A DNA stretch of 64,000 nt from Phycisphaerales bacterium (GTDB lineage: Bacteria > Planctomycetota > Phycisphaerae > Phycisphaerales > UBA1924), in contig JANQNW010000023.1 of assembly GCA_028279375.1 (NCBI GenBank), forward strand, positions 62,001 to 126,000. The letters run 5' to 3'. Positions 1 through 9,602 of this stretch are shown piece by piece. The position numbers and the translations under genes were made by a program. The notes under the pieces were generated by a model that was given only the letters and a program-made list of their open reading frames with translations, did no database searches and was not told where the DNA came from. The number at the start of each line of letters is the position of its first letter. Within the stretch, counting starts at the first letter, position 1.

Positions 1-203
1 TTGAGGCTGGGCGAGATCAGGCTGAAGCCGGCCGCGGTGAATCCGAGGGCGAAGAGCACGATCCAGCCATTGGCCACACGGATGCGCTTTCTGCTCGAGG
101 GCTCCTCGGAGCGCTGAATGCGCGACATGTGCGACGAGACGAGGAGCATCATGCCAAGTGTGATTGGAAGGATGATCCAGGCTGGCAGCACGCCGCTGTT
201 CAT
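1..203 (-). CDS. Membrane protein, C-terminal part outside the window
   Basis: An ATG at 201-203 opens a frame that runs off the left edge after about 67 codons. The visible part has two likely membrane spans (about residues 7-25 and 47-65) separated by a short basic loop with RIQRSEEPSSRKRIR. I do not recognise the family from this fragment. Its start overlaps the maf stop by one base (TGATG), so it is probably translated by coupling as the third gene of a GT9-maf-membrane protein operon. Confidence 0.6.
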   Translation of the reverse strand, partial: MNSGVLPAWIILPITLGMMLLVSSHMSRIQRSEEPSSRKRIRVANGWIVLFALGFTAAGFSLISPSL

Positions 204-805
204 CAGGTGAGGACTCCGAGTTCGCGAAGCGTCGGCGTCAGCTTCCGCATGGGAAGACCCATGATAGTCGTCGGATCGCCTTCGAATCGGATCGGCCATC
301 CGGCCTCGATTCGTTCATACAGGTTGTAGGCGCCTGCCTTCCCCCGCCAATCGCCGGAATCGAGGTACTGACGCACGGCGCGTCCATCCAGAGGGCCGAC
401 GCGCACGCGCGCGTCGTCGCAGAAGAGAATGCGGCGGTCCGAGTCGGATCGCAGCAGCGCCACGCCCGTGATCACGATGTGCGACCCATCGCTGAGCAAC
501 TGCAGAATCCGCGCCGCATCGCGCTCATCACGGGGCTGTCCGATGATTATGTCGTTCTTCACGACGACGGTGTCCGCGCCGAGCACGATCGTGGGTGGAT
601 GATCATGGCCCAGTTCGGACCGGACATTCCGCGCCTTGAGATGCGCGAGAGCGCAGACCCAGCGCCTGGCCGTCGTCTCGTGCGGGCGCAGCGCACCGTC
701 ATCGACACCCGGTGACATCGACGTAAAGGAGACGCCGTGCTCGGTAAGCAGCTGGCGTCGGCGAGGAGATTGGCTTGCGAGCACAAGCACAGGATGGTCA
801 TTCAC
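203..805 (-). CDS. maf: Maf-family nucleoside triphosphate pyrophosphatase
   Basis: A 200-residue protein of normal Maf length. Maf enzymes hydrolyse non-canonical or selected nucleoside triphosphates to the monophosphate in the cytoplasm and were first linked to septum formation. The N-terminal SQSPRRRQLL loop, the central GADTVV acidic motif (about residues 75-80), the ITGVALL strand and the C-terminal KAGAYN/GLPM blocks are all present. The start is GTG (803-805), overlapping the upstream glycosyltransferase stop by four bases (GTGA), so the genes are translationally coupled. Which nucleotide is preferred (dTTP/UTP or m7GTP type) cannot be read with confidence from the motifs. Confidence 0.9.
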   Translation of the reverse strand: MNDHPVLVLASQSPRRRQLLTEHGVSFTSMSPGVDDGALRPHETTARRWVCALAHLKARNVRSELGHDHPPTIVLGADTVVVKNDIIIGQPRDERDAARILQLLSDGSHIVITGVALLRSDSDRRILFCDDARVRVGPLDGRAVRQYLDSGDWRGKAGAYNLYERIEAGWPIRFEGDPTTIMGLPMRKLTPTLRELGVLT

Positions 806-1884
806 GCGCTTCGGACCTTCTCGTGTGCCTTCACCGATGCGTCTCTCGTGGCGCCGTCTTGATTCGCGGTGCGCAGAGCGAAGTCGAAGACCTCATCGAC
901 CGTGATGCGATTCATGAGCGACGCGCCGTATCGAAAGTCCTTGTGATCGAACTTTGTGTCCCCGTCGAGGTGCTGAAGCACCTGGGCATCCTGGCCGAAG
1001 GGCCCGACGAGGCTCACATCGGTGGGGCCGAAGAGCGCCACGATCGGCTTGCCGCAGCCGACCGCCATGTGCAGCGCCGCCGAATCATTCGCGATCACCA
1101 GACCCGCTCCCTCGATGACGCCCAGCAGCGCGCCGACGCTGGTCTTTCCAAGCAGGTCGATCACGTCGTCGCGATCCCCCGCGAGAGCCAGCGTTTGAGG
1201 ACACTGATCTCGCTCCGATGTGCTGCCTACGAGGACGACGCGATTAACAGATTCGTCCTCCAGAAGACGCTCGACGAGCTCGCGATAGCGAGCGTCGGGC
1301 CACTGTTTTCCTGGCCAGCGACTCGTCGGCGCGATGACCCAGTACGGGGCGTCTCCAGTCAGTGCGCGCGCGTCTGCGACATCGCCTTCTCCGGCGTGAA
1401 GACGCATCTCGCCAATCGGTGGAACGCCAGCCGCTTCAATCAGACCGAGCATCCGGTCGACCGCATGCATCTGTCGCGGAATGCGGTGTCGCTCATTGAG
1501 GCCCAGCCAGCCGAGTTCTCGCGCATTTGCATAGCCGATGCGACGGGCCGCGCCGGTCGCGTGCGCGAAAAGCCCTGATCGAAGGAGTCCCTGGCAGTCG
1601 ACAACCATGTCGTAGCGCTGGCGTCGAAGGTCGCGTAGCCAGTCCCGCACAGCGACGGCCGTCTTGGGGTGGCGCCACCAGCCTGCAAACGCCTTCCGCG
1701 GAAACCGAATAACACCGTTGAGGTCGGGGTGCGCTTCGATGGCGCCCGCGAACTCCTCCTGGACGAGCCAGTCGATATGCGCATTCGGAAATCGGCGACG
1801 GAGGCTCACCAGCACGGGCGCCGTGCGGCAGACGTCTCCGAGCGCACTGGGACGGATCAACAGAATTCTCGATGGGTCAGTCAC
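802..1884 (-). CDS. Glycosyltransferase family 9 (LPS heptosyltransferase-like)
   Basis: A 360-residue GT9 protein. This family adds heptose from ADP-heptose to the inner core of lipopolysaccharide at the inner face of the cytoplasmic membrane. Family marks are the N-terminal ILLIRPSALGDV block, the APTSRWPGKQWP segment near residues 185-197 that starts the C-terminal Rossmann domain, and the late ANDSAALHMAVGCGKP and ALFGPTD motifs of the donor site. The start is GTG at 1882-1884, facing the divergent gene at 2018. It leads an operon with maf. Whether it is WaaC-, WaaF- or WaaQ-like is not resolvable; waaA lies 8 kb away and supports an LPS role. Confidence 0.85.
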   Translation of the reverse strand: MTDPSRILLIRPSALGDVCRTAPVLVSLRRRFPNAHIDWLVQEEFAGAIEAHPDLNGVIRFPRKAFAGWWRHPKTAVAVRDWLRDLRRQRYDMVVDCQGLLRSGLFAHATGAARRIGYANARELGWLGLNERHRIPRQMHAVDRMLGLIEAAGVPPIGEMRLHAGEGDVADARALTGDAPYWVIAPTSRWPGKQWPDARYRELVERLLEDESVNRVVLVGSTSERDQCPQTLALAGDRDDVIDLLGKTSVGALLGVIEGAGLVIANDSAALHMAVGCGKPIVALFGPTDVSLVGPFGQDAQVLQHLDGDTKFDHKDFRYGASLMNRITVDEVFDFALRTANQDGATRDASVKAHEKVRSA

Positions 1885-2017
1885 GATCGGGAGGTTGAGT
1901 CACGAGCCGGAGAAACCGAGAAAAACAGGCAGGTCTATCGTACCTGCGAAGATCGAACACACGCCGTCGATGCCTCCAGGATGCGTCAACGAGCCGGTTC
2001 GAGGAAGGAGTGGAACG

Positions 2018-4009
2018 ATGATCCTCAGCAGACACATGACGTCCGGACGCCGATACGGTGCTCTTGGGAAGGCTGCCATGGCAGTGTCGCTCGCCGGCGC
2101 CGTCGCGATCGCCGGACCGGCACAGGGCGCGAAGCTCCCGAAGAAGGAGGGCCAGCACGCCGAGAAGCAGGCGGCGCACGCAGACCGCGATCTGAAGGTG
2201 ATGCTCCTGATTGATCGAGCGCCGCTCGCCGAGTTCCTGCCGGATGACAAGGACGCGGGCATTCGCAGCGCCCTGGCGATGATCCCCGACCGACTCGCCG
2301 AACTCCCGAAGGAGATGGGGGATCGGGCGCCAGAGATCGATCCGGAGATGATCCGCGGGTTCCTCGGTGACTCCCAGCGGCGCGTGCGGCTCGTCGTCTT
2401 CGACACAGGATTTGATGAAGAGACAGGAAGACCCGGCATCGGCGCCTGGGCGGCGGTGAGCGCCGAGAGCGAGGACGACGCCCAGCATCTCACCGACCGG
2501 ATTCGCGGTCTCGCCGAGATGGCGCCGGGCGGAATGCCGATTGAGGACGCTCCCGGCGGCCTGGGCCATTGGCAGATCGATCTGCCCATTGGACCGCTCG
2601 ACGCAGGACCTGTTGAACTGGCGCCAGGCGACTGGGCGATGGCGATCAGCGTCGGAGCTCGAGCCAGCGCCAGCGAGGTCGGCAGGGCCGTCTCACTGGC
2701 CCCTGAGGGAGTCTCCCCGGCGTTCCAGGGCAAGGTCGATCTCGCGAGCCTCGCGCCGCTGACGGGGATGCTCGGGATGGTGGCGACAGCGGCCGATCCC
2801 AAAGCGGCCATGTTCTTCCAGCAGTTCGTGCAACTCGGTCTGATCGGGCCGCAGGCGATCGGTTTCGAGTACGTCTTTGGATACTCGGATGACAACCTCG
2901 TGTCGCGCTGGACCGTGACCGGCCTCAAGGCGTTCGCGAGCCACTGGGGATTGTCGCATCGAACGCTGACGGACATGGATCTGGCGGCGATTCCGGCGGA
3001 CGCCACCGTGGCGTATATGGGCAAGTTCGATTGGTCCGCCGTTTGGCGCTGGATCGAGCTCACCCATCAGATGGACGCCGCCTTCCCTGAGAAGGTCAAC
3101 GAGGTGGAGCAGATGCTCGGTGTCTCGCCGCGGGACATCCTCGACGCCATGGGCAGCACCAGCGCTGTCTACATGTCCGACGCGACGGGCGGCGGCTCGA
3201 TCCTCTCCGGCGTCGCGATGGTCTCCGTGAATGACCGCGACACGCTCTGGACGGCGATCACGAACATCGCCGGCATGATGAACCATCACCTGTCGAGCCA
3301 GATGGATCGCGCCGAGTACGCGCGCATCTCGCTCGCGACGCACGGCGACACCTCATTCGCCACGCTCGATATCCGAGGCATCCCCATGCCCTTCCGGCCC
3401 AGTGTGGTCCTGACGGACGACTGGATGCTCGTCGGCGTCACGCCGCAGGCGACCAAGGCGGCATGGATGCAGGTGCAGGGAGAAGGGGACAACGGCCTCG
3501 CGTCGAATCCGCATTTCGCTCGCGCACGCTTCCATGGCGACAAGGGGCTTGTGGCGATTGAGTGGATCGACTCGCCGCGCGTGATGCGCGACGGCTACAT
3601 GGTCGCGACGCTCGTCGGGAACGCGATGCGCTCGGCGGTGCTCTCGCCGCACGGTGACGATCGCGATCCAGGACTCGTCACGCCGACATTCGCCGATCTG
3701 CGTGAGGACGCGAAGCCAATGCTTCTCATGGCGTACTGGGAGCGCGACGATCTCGTGCTCGAACTGCAGGCGGATCGCTCATTGCTGGTCAATGCCTCGG
3801 GCTTGATCGGCGCCTTCGTGAGCACCGCGGCGCTCCTCGAGCCGATCGCGGTCATCGGCGCCGCGGAGGCCGCATCTCAGAAGGCGAAGTCTGACAACGA
3901 CTGTTGCGGTGAGTCGCGGCAGGGGGCGCACCACGATGACCACGATCATCACGGCGATCATCATCACAACGGGGATCACCACGACCATGGAGACGATCCG
4001 CCCTTCTGA
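2018..4009 (+). CDS. Secreted protein with a histidine/aspartate-rich C-terminal tail
   Basis: A 663-residue protein of unrecognised family. I start it at ATG 2018 because AGGAAGGAG lies 7 bases upstream and the following residues form a signal peptide (basic start, AAMAVSLAGAVAIAG, then PAQGA). A longer upstream extension of the frame has no such signals. The body is soluble-looking, about 570 residues, without motifs I can name. The last about 36 residues begin with a Cys pair (DCCGE) and then carry 11 histidines within 21 residues alternating with aspartates (HHDDHDHHGDHHH and more). Such tails bind Zn, Ni, Cu or Co in many periplasmic proteins; the role here is inference. It is monocistronic and followed by tRNA-Val. 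Confidence 0.75.
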   Translation: MILSRHMTSGRRYGALGKAAMAVSLAGAVAIAGPAQGAKLPKKEGQHAEKQAAHADRDLKVMLLIDRAPLAEFLPDDKDAGIRSALAMIPDRLAELPKEMGDRAPEIDPEMIRGFLGDSQRRVRLVVFDTGFDEETGRPGIGAWAAVSAESEDDAQHLTDRIRGLAEMAPGGMPIEDAPGGLGHWQIDLPIGPLDAGPVELAPGDWAMAISVGARASASEVGRAVSLAPEGVSPAFQGKVDLASLAPLTGMLGMVATAADPKAAMFFQQFVQLGLIGPQAIGFEYVFGYSDDNLVSRWTVTGLKAFASHWGLSHRTLTDMDLAAIPADATVAYMGKFDWSAVWRWIELTHQMDAAFPEKVNEVEQMLGVSPRDILDAMGSTSAVYMSDATGGGSILSGVAMVSVNDRDTLWTAITNIAGMMNHHLSSQMDRAEYARISLATHGDTSFATLDIRGIPMPFRPSVVLTDDWMLVGVTPQATKAAWMQVQGEGDNGLASNPHFARARFHGDKGLVAIEWIDSPRVMRDGYMVATLVGNAMRSAVLSPHGDDRDPGLVTPTFADLREDAKPMLLMAYWERDDLVLELQADRSLLVNASGLIGAFVSTAALLEPIAVIGAAEAASQKAKSDNDCCGESRQGAHHDDHDHHGDHHHNGDHHDHGDDPPF

Positions 4010-4073
4010 TTGCAGAGTTGGGCGGCGCCCGGCGATATAGTGAGACGCCCGCCAAGGATCGGCGGGCGCGACC

Positions 4074-4146
4074 GGGCGGATAGCTCAGCGGCTAGAGCGC
4101 TCGCCTTACACGCGAGATGTCGCCGGTTCGAATCCGGCTCTGCCCA
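4074..4146 (+). tRNA. tRNA-Val (anticodon TAC)
   Basis: A 73-base cloverleaf without encoded CCA. The acceptor arms GGGCGGA/TCTGCCC pair with one G-T wobble, the D arm is GCTC/GAGC, the anticodon stem CTCGC/GCGAG carries the loop CTTACAC, and the T arm is GCCGG-TTCGAAT-CCGGC. The anticodon TAC reads GTA and related Val codons. Confidence 0.96.
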
Positions 4147-4172
4147 TTCGACGATCAGCGCGTCATTGGCGC

Positions 4173-4211
4173 AAAAAAGCGAACGCCGCGAGATTGCTCT
4201 CGCGGCGTTCG
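4173..4211. terminator. Bidirectional intrinsic terminator between tRNA-Val and the 1667-residue gene
   Basis: A perfect 13-bp stem (4180-4192 with 4199-4211, CGAACGCCGCGAG and its complement) has a 6-base loop. A run of six A (4173-4178) precedes it on the plus strand, giving a U-run for leftward transcripts that end at 4275. On the plus side the following TTGCTTTC is a weaker U-tract for the tRNA transcript. Confidence 0.8.
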
Positions 4212-4274
4212 TTGCTTTCATCGAATCAGGTCAGCCGAAGCGTTGCTGATTCGTTTTTGGCAGATGATGCACCC

Positions 4275-7200
4275 TTACGGGCACGGACCCCAGCGGCCGA
4301 TCAGCTCGGCGAGGTCATCCGCGCCGACGCAGTCACCGAAGAAGTCAGCCGGGACACCGCACTGGCCCCAGAAACCGATGAGCGTCGCAAGGTCGGCTGC
4401 ACCGACAACGCCACTGCCATCGAGATCCCACGGGCAAGCCACGATGGTGACCTCCTTGATGTGGATGTTGTCCACGTAGCACTTGGAGCGCGGCGAGACC
4501 GTGAGGTCAGGCAGCGGATCCTTGAAGCAGCAAAGGAGGATGGACTCATGCGGGCCAGGCATGGCCATGGGCGGATCGTTGTATCCGACCATCGACATGG
4601 GACCGGCGGTGTTGATGCCGCCGCCCGGCTCCTCATTGACCACGCCGATCTCACCCTCGGAACCAAGGAGACCCATGGTGCCGTTGGCGATGGGCATGCC
4701 CATGTCATCACAGAACTCGAAACCAGCCGCCGGGCGGGTGATTTCCGGATCAGCGCCTTCAGCCAGCGGATCCGCCGGGCAGTTCACATTGAACGGGCCG
4801 GGGTTCACGAACTTCACAGCGAGGATGTCGCCGGTCGAGATGGCACGAACAGCGCCGTCGAGGGCGCCGGTGGCGCGATCGATGGGCTGAATCATGACCG
4901 TCGCACCAGCGTCGATCGCCGTGATGTCATAGAAGCAGTAGTCGAAGGAACCGAAGCCGGCGAGCGGCGCCAGTTCATCCGGATCAAGCGCTTCCATCGG
5001 GATGTCTCCGAGCGTCGCATCACCGATACCCTCGTCGTCGAAACCGGTGAACGTCGTGAACGACGTGATCGAGTTGACCGGGAGACCCGTGCCGCACTCG
5101 CCATCGTCGAGATCGATCGACGTGCCGGTCGCGATCGTGGAGTAGTACATCTCGTCACAGTCGTTGACGGCGTCGCCAGGCGCGCCGGAGCTGTTGACTC
5201 CGAGCGTCCAGTTTCCATCGCCATCGACGGACAGGCAGAAGCGATACCACTGATCACCAGCGACGGTCAAACCGGTGCCGCTGGCCATCGGGCCGCCCAT
5301 GCCGGAGTAGTCGATCATCGGGTCGATGTAGATCTCCGGAACCGGGACGGGGAAGCCGCCCATGAAGTTCGGGATGTACACGCCGAGACGATCATCAGAG
5401 ACGCCAACGCCGTTGGCGTTGCTGGGATCGCCGGTCTCATCCGGACCACCCATACGAACGCGAGTGATCTCACCACCGGTGCCGCCGATGGCGACTGACC
5501 AGCGCGTGTTGAGATCGGTGACGTAGATGTCCCAGTACGCGCTGGCGACGGTCGCCGGATCACCGGAGACAGCCTGGGCGGCAGGAACGGTCGCCGTCAC
5601 GTTGCCCCACTCAACACCGACATCGCTGTCATCAGGCAGGTTGCCGTTGTTGGAGAAGCAGACCACTTCGTTGAAGAGGCCCATCGGGTCGACCGGGTTG
5701 CCGGACGACTCGTTGAGGACGCCAGAGACGTCAACCATGAGGGTGTCGTCACCGCGACCGCCGTTGATGTTCTGCCAACGGCTGAAGGGGAACGAGAAGA
5801 CCTCGTAGCCAACGACGTCACCAGTCTGACGCGGATTGGCAGCGCCAACGGTCTCGAACATGCCGGACATCGGCGGGTTCTCGATCATCTCGGTGCTGAC
5901 GAGCGTCCAGGTGCCTTCGCAGACTTCGCAGCGATCCTTGTTCAGGATGCTGAAGTCAGCCTCGGTGCCCATACCACCAGCGAAGACGCCGGGGCAGGAT
6001 GAGGCGCCGGTCTTCGCGCTGAAGCCGACGAACTGATCGATCGCGACGATCGTGCCGGGCGTCCAGCTCGGGCAGACAGCGTCGGGACCGGGGATGTCAA
6101 TAGCGGTCGGAGCCGTATTGATCTCGTAGCGGCAGAAGACGTGACGCTCACCCATCTCGTCGTCCGGCAGCAGACGGAAGTTATCAGCGACGTAGTCGGC
6201 GCAGTAGCCGTCGTCGGCGACAGCGACACCGGCGAAGGTGACGCCGAGCACGCAGCCAAGGCGATCGCCCTCATCATCGTCGAAGAGGATGAAGTTCGGG
6301 CAACCAGGCGTCTTCTGGCGATCTTCGCAGACGCCATCGCCGTCGGGCTTGACGTTGATCACGTCGCCGACCTCGACGCACCAGTCGTTCGGCAGCGGAT
6401 TGCCCTTGCGATCCGTGTTGCCGAAGACCTCGGTGACCACGTAGCAGCACCAATCCTGGACCGGATAGCGAACCGTCGGCTCGTACACGCCAGGCGTGTT
6501 GCCATCGTGGCCCTGAATACGATTGGCGAAGTAATCGGCCGAGCCGATCGTGATCGCGGTGGACATGCCGAGCAGCGACCAGGTGCCGCCATCGATCTCG
6601 AGGTGTCCGGTGTCGCACTCATTCCACGCGCCGGCCGGGTCACATGTGAACCCGTCCCACTTGCGGACCGCAACGATGTCCATGACTTCGGGGCCGCCCG
6701 GATTGGTGTCGGTGAGCACCTCGTAGAGGCAGTACTCCTCGTCTCCGCCGGTCTGGGCGCCCGCGTCGCGGATGCCGATATCGCCCGTGGGCGTGCCGGT
6801 GCCAACGATGGCGTCGCGGCAGTTGACTGCGTCAACCTCAGCCTCCTGGATGCGGAGACGGAAGTCATTGACGGACAGACCATCGAGGAAGGGCGAGTCG
6901 CCCTGACCACCGAGGTGCTGACCCAGGATGTAGCAGTCGAAGCTGTCCCAGTAGGGAAGCTCGTACTCAGGACCGAGACCGATCTGGCGACCCTTGGCGT
7001 CGATGCAGAAGTCATCGATCCAGACCTCATCGCCGACACCGATCGGGTTGTTGCCGCACGCCCAGTTGACGTTGTCAAGCGTGACCGCAGCGTTCGGGAA
7101 CAGCGGGCCTGCGGCGCCACTGTTGAGGCTGGTGATCACAGCAGCCTGCGACGCGCTCATGCCCGAGAGATCGAACATGAGATCCGAGCCGTTGAGCGAC

Positions 7201-9278
7201 CAGCTGGCCGTGCCATCGGCGTTGAGCGTCAGCTTGATCTCGAACATGGTGTCCAGCGGAATCGCAGCCGTCGTCGGGTAGTTCAGACGACGGGTGTTCT
7301 CCATCGGATCATGGATCTGGTCAGGCTGACGATTGATGGCGTCGACGGCCTCATCGAAGTCCGGGTTGTCCAGACGCACGTAGAGGATGTTGTCATTGAC
7401 GCCCATCGTGTCGTGATTGCGGAAGATGAGCTCACCCGCAATGTCGCCGGAGAAGTCATTGTCCTCGAGGCGGATACCGCGCGTCGTGGAGGTGAACTCA
7501 AGGCGAACCATGAATGAGATACAGACCGGACAACCCGGAATCGCGACCGGACGATCGGCGGCATTCTCGGGGACCGCGGCTTCATCGAAGCCGGGCGTCG
7601 GGCTGTTGAACTGATCACGCCAGAAGGAATCCGTAACGAAGTTCTCCTGGTTCAGTGAGTTCTCAGCCGGGTTTCCGTCCATATCGGAGCCGTCGCCAGG
7701 GGTCGTGTTCGACTCGGCGAGGATTCGCGCGAGCGAGTTGTCACGATCCTGCCAACGCTCACCCTGCAGGTAGAGGACGTTCGGCGGGAAGTACAGCTCG
7801 AAGTCGTCCTTGTAGGGCGTGCGCAGCTTGGGCTGCGGCGGGGTCACGAACTCCTCACCAACGATGGTGTAGTTGTCCATGAAGAAGTTGCTGACGCCGG
7901 TGCCATCCGGGAACGTCGCGGGATCGAAGCCCGTGATGATGCGGAGGGAGCCGGAGGCAACCTGGTTCAGAATCGGGGACGGGTTCGGAGCAAGCTGACC
8001 GAACTCGTTGACCGACGTGCCAACACCCTCGTAGCTGACGCCAGCGGAGATGACGTTGGCGGGCTGACCGGGATAGATCTCGGCCCAACCGGACTCGAAG
8101 CCCGGCATGTCGCGCGGATCGTCGATCAGCGTCGTCGTGCCATCCGTGGTGCTCTGACGCATCCACTGGGAGAGGCCGCCGAAGCTCGGGCTGCCCGAGA
8201 GGTCGACGACGATGGCCGACTGGACCCACTCGTTGGTGGCGGTTCTGAAGGTGTCAAGACCGACCGCGGGGTTCTCCGGCGGAGCGAAGAACTGACCGAA
8301 GCCGAAGACGTTGGCGAGGAGGCCGAGGATGATCGGGCGGCGAACAAAGCCATCCGGATCAGCAAACGCCTCGAAGCCGCCGGTGTCGAAGCCGTTGAAG
8401 AACCAACGACCGACCGTGCCGCCGCCGCCGCCCGTGCCCATGTCGGCCGGTCCACGACCGTCGAACCACAGGAAGACGAAGTGATCCGGGAACCAGAGGT
8501 CAACCGTCTGGATCATGGGATCGGTCGGCGTCGCGTTGAAGGCCTGGTGCTCCAGGATCGCCGCGAAAAAGCCGCTGGTCGTCTGACCACCGTCGGCCTC
8601 GTTGGCGCGCATGTGGCCCATGACCTGATTGACGGTCGGCAGCGGATCGCCCGGAATGGCGCCCGGCGCGAACGGATTGCGGTGGTTGCTGGCCATGCCG
8701 ACGAGCTCGGCAGCGCCGGTGATGCCCATGCCCATGTCGTCATCCGGCGAGCAGGCGACGATGTGGGCAAGCGTGAAGCCGCCGTGCAGCGCGCCGGAGG
8801 GCTGGAACTGACCGTTCAGGGGCGTGTCGAACGTTGTGTCGTTCGGGTTGAGCTCGAGGTCGTAGGTCTCCATCGCGTCGAAGTAGCCGAACGGGGGAAG
8901 CCCGCCGCCACGCTCGCCGCTGACATTGATGGGGCCGCCCTGCGAGCGCTCACCCTTGTAGACCCGATGACCCTTCTTGGCGTCCCAGTCTCTGCGCTCA
9001 TGGATGCCAAAGTTGCCAATCAACGCCTGCTTGGCGTCGAACTGGCCGGTTCGAATCTGCCGGTCCATCGCGCGGAGCGCTGCGGCACGCTCCGGGGAAC
9101 CGGGAAGGCCCAGCGCCTCATCACGGGCAGCGACAAAGTCGCTGACGGACGCGGTGTTGAGCGTGTTTGCAGAAGACGCAGCGTCAACGGCGGCGGCGTT
9201 TGGAGCCGCTCCGCGCTGAGCATTGGCGCCTGCTGCCAGAGCCATTCCCAGGGCTCCGATCAACATCCCAATCTTCAT
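4275..9278 (-). CDS. Very large secreted modular protein with dockerin-like tail
   Basis: A 1667-residue exported protein of unknown function. ATG 9276-9278 is chosen because GAGGAG lies 8 bases upstream and residues 1-20 (MKIGMLIGALGMALAAGANA) form a clean signal peptide. The first about 800 residues are low in cysteine. From about residue 780 Cys-rich modules follow, with recurring openings such as YCLYEV (near 848), WCCYVV (943), VFCRYE (1047), DYCFYD (1444) and LLCCFK (1582), suggesting diverged repeats. Residues 1615-1667 form the double calcium-loop tail (DLDGSGVVGAADL, then a shorter loop, ending GRWGPCP) shared with four other proteins here. A possible promoter lies at 9811-9839. A surface or extracellular structural/binding role is inferred from export and tail only. 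Confidence 0.85.
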   Translation of the reverse strand: MKIGMLIGALGMALAAGANAQRGAAPNAAAVDAASSANTLNTASVSDFVAARDEALGLPGSPERAAALRAMDRQIRTGQFDAKQALIGNFGIHERRDWDAKKGHRVYKGERSQGGPINVSGERGGGLPPFGYFDAMETYDLELNPNDTTFDTPLNGQFQPSGALHGGFTLAHIVACSPDDDMGMGITGAAELVGMASNHRNPFAPGAIPGDPLPTVNQVMGHMRANEADGGQTTSGFFAAILEHQAFNATPTDPMIQTVDLWFPDHFVFLWFDGRGPADMGTGGGGGTVGRWFFNGFDTGGFEAFADPDGFVRRPIILGLLANVFGFGQFFAPPENPAVGLDTFRTATNEWVQSAIVVDLSGSPSFGGLSQWMRQSTTDGTTTLIDDPRDMPGFESGWAEIYPGQPANVISAGVSYEGVGTSVNEFGQLAPNPSPILNQVASGSLRIITGFDPATFPDGTGVSNFFMDNYTIVGEEFVTPPQPKLRTPYKDDFELYFPPNVLYLQGERWQDRDNSLARILAESNTTPGDGSDMDGNPAENSLNQENFVTDSFWRDQFNSPTPGFDEAAVPENAADRPVAIPGCPVCISFMVRLEFTSTTRGIRLEDNDFSGDIAGELIFRNHDTMGVNDNILYVRLDNPDFDEAVDAINRQPDQIHDPMENTRRLNYPTTAAIPLDTMFEIKLTLNADGTASWSLNGSDLMFDLSGMSASQAAVITSLNSGAAGPLFPNAAVTLDNVNWACGNNPIGVGDEVWIDDFCIDAKGRQIGLGPEYELPYWDSFDCYILGQHLGGQGDSPFLDGLSVNDFRLRIQEAEVDAVNCRDAIVGTGTPTGDIGIRDAGAQTGGDEEYCLYEVLTDTNPGGPEVMDIVAVRKWDGFTCDPAGAWNECDTGHLEIDGGTWSLLGMSTAITIGSADYFANRIQGHDGNTPGVYEPTVRYPVQDWCCYVVTEVFGNTDRKGNPLPNDWCVEVGDVINVKPDGDGVCEDRQKTPGCPNFILFDDDEGDRLGCVLGVTFAGVAVADDGYCADYVADNFRLLPDDEMGERHVFCRYEINTAPTAIDIPGPDAVCPSWTPGTIVAIDQFVGFSAKTGASSCPGVFAGGMGTEADFSILNKDRCEVCEGTWTLVSTEMIENPPMSGMFETVGAANPRQTGDVVGYEVFSFPFSRWQNINGGRGDDTLMVDVSGVLNESSGNPVDPMGLFNEVVCFSNNGNLPDDSDVGVEWGNVTATVPAAQAVSGDPATVASAYWDIYVTDLNTRWSVAIGGTGGEITRVRMGGPDETGDPSNANGVGVSDDRLGVYIPNFMGGFPVPVPEIYIDPMIDYSGMGGPMASGTGLTVAGDQWYRFCLSVDGDGNWTLGVNSSGAPGDAVNDCDEMYYSTIATGTSIDLDDGECGTGLPVNSITSFTTFTGFDDEGIGDATLGDIPMEALDPDELAPLAGFGSFDYCFYDITAIDAGATVMIQPIDRATGALDGAVRAISTGDILAVKFVNPGPFNVNCPADPLAEGADPEITRPAAGFEFCDDMGMPIANGTMGLLGSEGEIGVVNEEPGGGINTAGPMSMVGYNDPPMAMPGPHESILLCCFKDPLPDLTVSPRSKCYVDNIHIKEVTIVACPWDLDGSGVVGAADLATLIGFWGQCGVPADFFGDCVGADDLAELIGRWGPCP

Positions 9279-9413
9279 AATCCAATCTCCTCGATGCAGC
9301 GTCGGCCGGCCGACGCCCATAGACGATGACACGAAACGCTCGCGCCACGTATCGAAACCCGACTGGCGAGAACGACCTCATCCAGCGGGCAATCCGACGA
9401 AAAAACCTGTTTT

Positions 9414-9602
9414 TCAGCGAAGAATGCGCACGTCGATGACCGACGAAGCGTCTCCCATCTCCTCCGCTGGCTCTCTCTGGTCCAAATCCTCCGGGTGGGG
9501 CGGCCGAAAACGGTCGCCACCGAGAACACACAGCACCCGCCAGGCGATTTCATCACCTGGACACAACCACACCCCGCAGCGGAGCCCATTTGGGAACCGC
9601 AT
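9414..9602 (-). CDS. Possible small leader protein upstream of the 1667-residue gene
   Basis: A 62-codon frame starting at ATG 9600-9602 and ending before a T-rich hairpin (AAAAACAGGTTTTTT on the minus strand). Its composition looks protein-like in the second half (segment GDRFRPPHPEDLDQREP), and roughly two thirds of third positions are G or C. It has no clear ribosome binding site and matches no family I know. It lies inside the about 530-base leader between the candidate promoter at 9811-9839 and the start at 9278. It could be a regulatory mini-gene or simply an open frame in GC-rich leader RNA. Confidence 0.25.
   Translation of the reverse strand: MRFPNGLRCGVWLCPGDEIAWRVLCVLGGDRFRPPHPEDLDQREPAEEMGDASSVIDVRILR
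9540..9560. repeat. Inverted repeat in the leader of the 1667-residue gene
   Basis: CCAGGCGAT (9540-9548) and ATCACCTGG (9552-9560) pair over nine positions with one G-T wobble and a three-base loop. It lies inside the possible small frame at 9414-9602, so it could be an RNA hairpin or an operator. Confidence 0.4.

Noticed and set aside
4194-7517. Long plus-strand open frames (434 and 458 codons) opposite the 1667-residue gene
   Set aside because: They are antisense shadows produced by the codon bias of a GC-rich gene: no ribosome sites, Arg/Asp/His/Val-rich composition, and the minus frame has signal peptide and tail.
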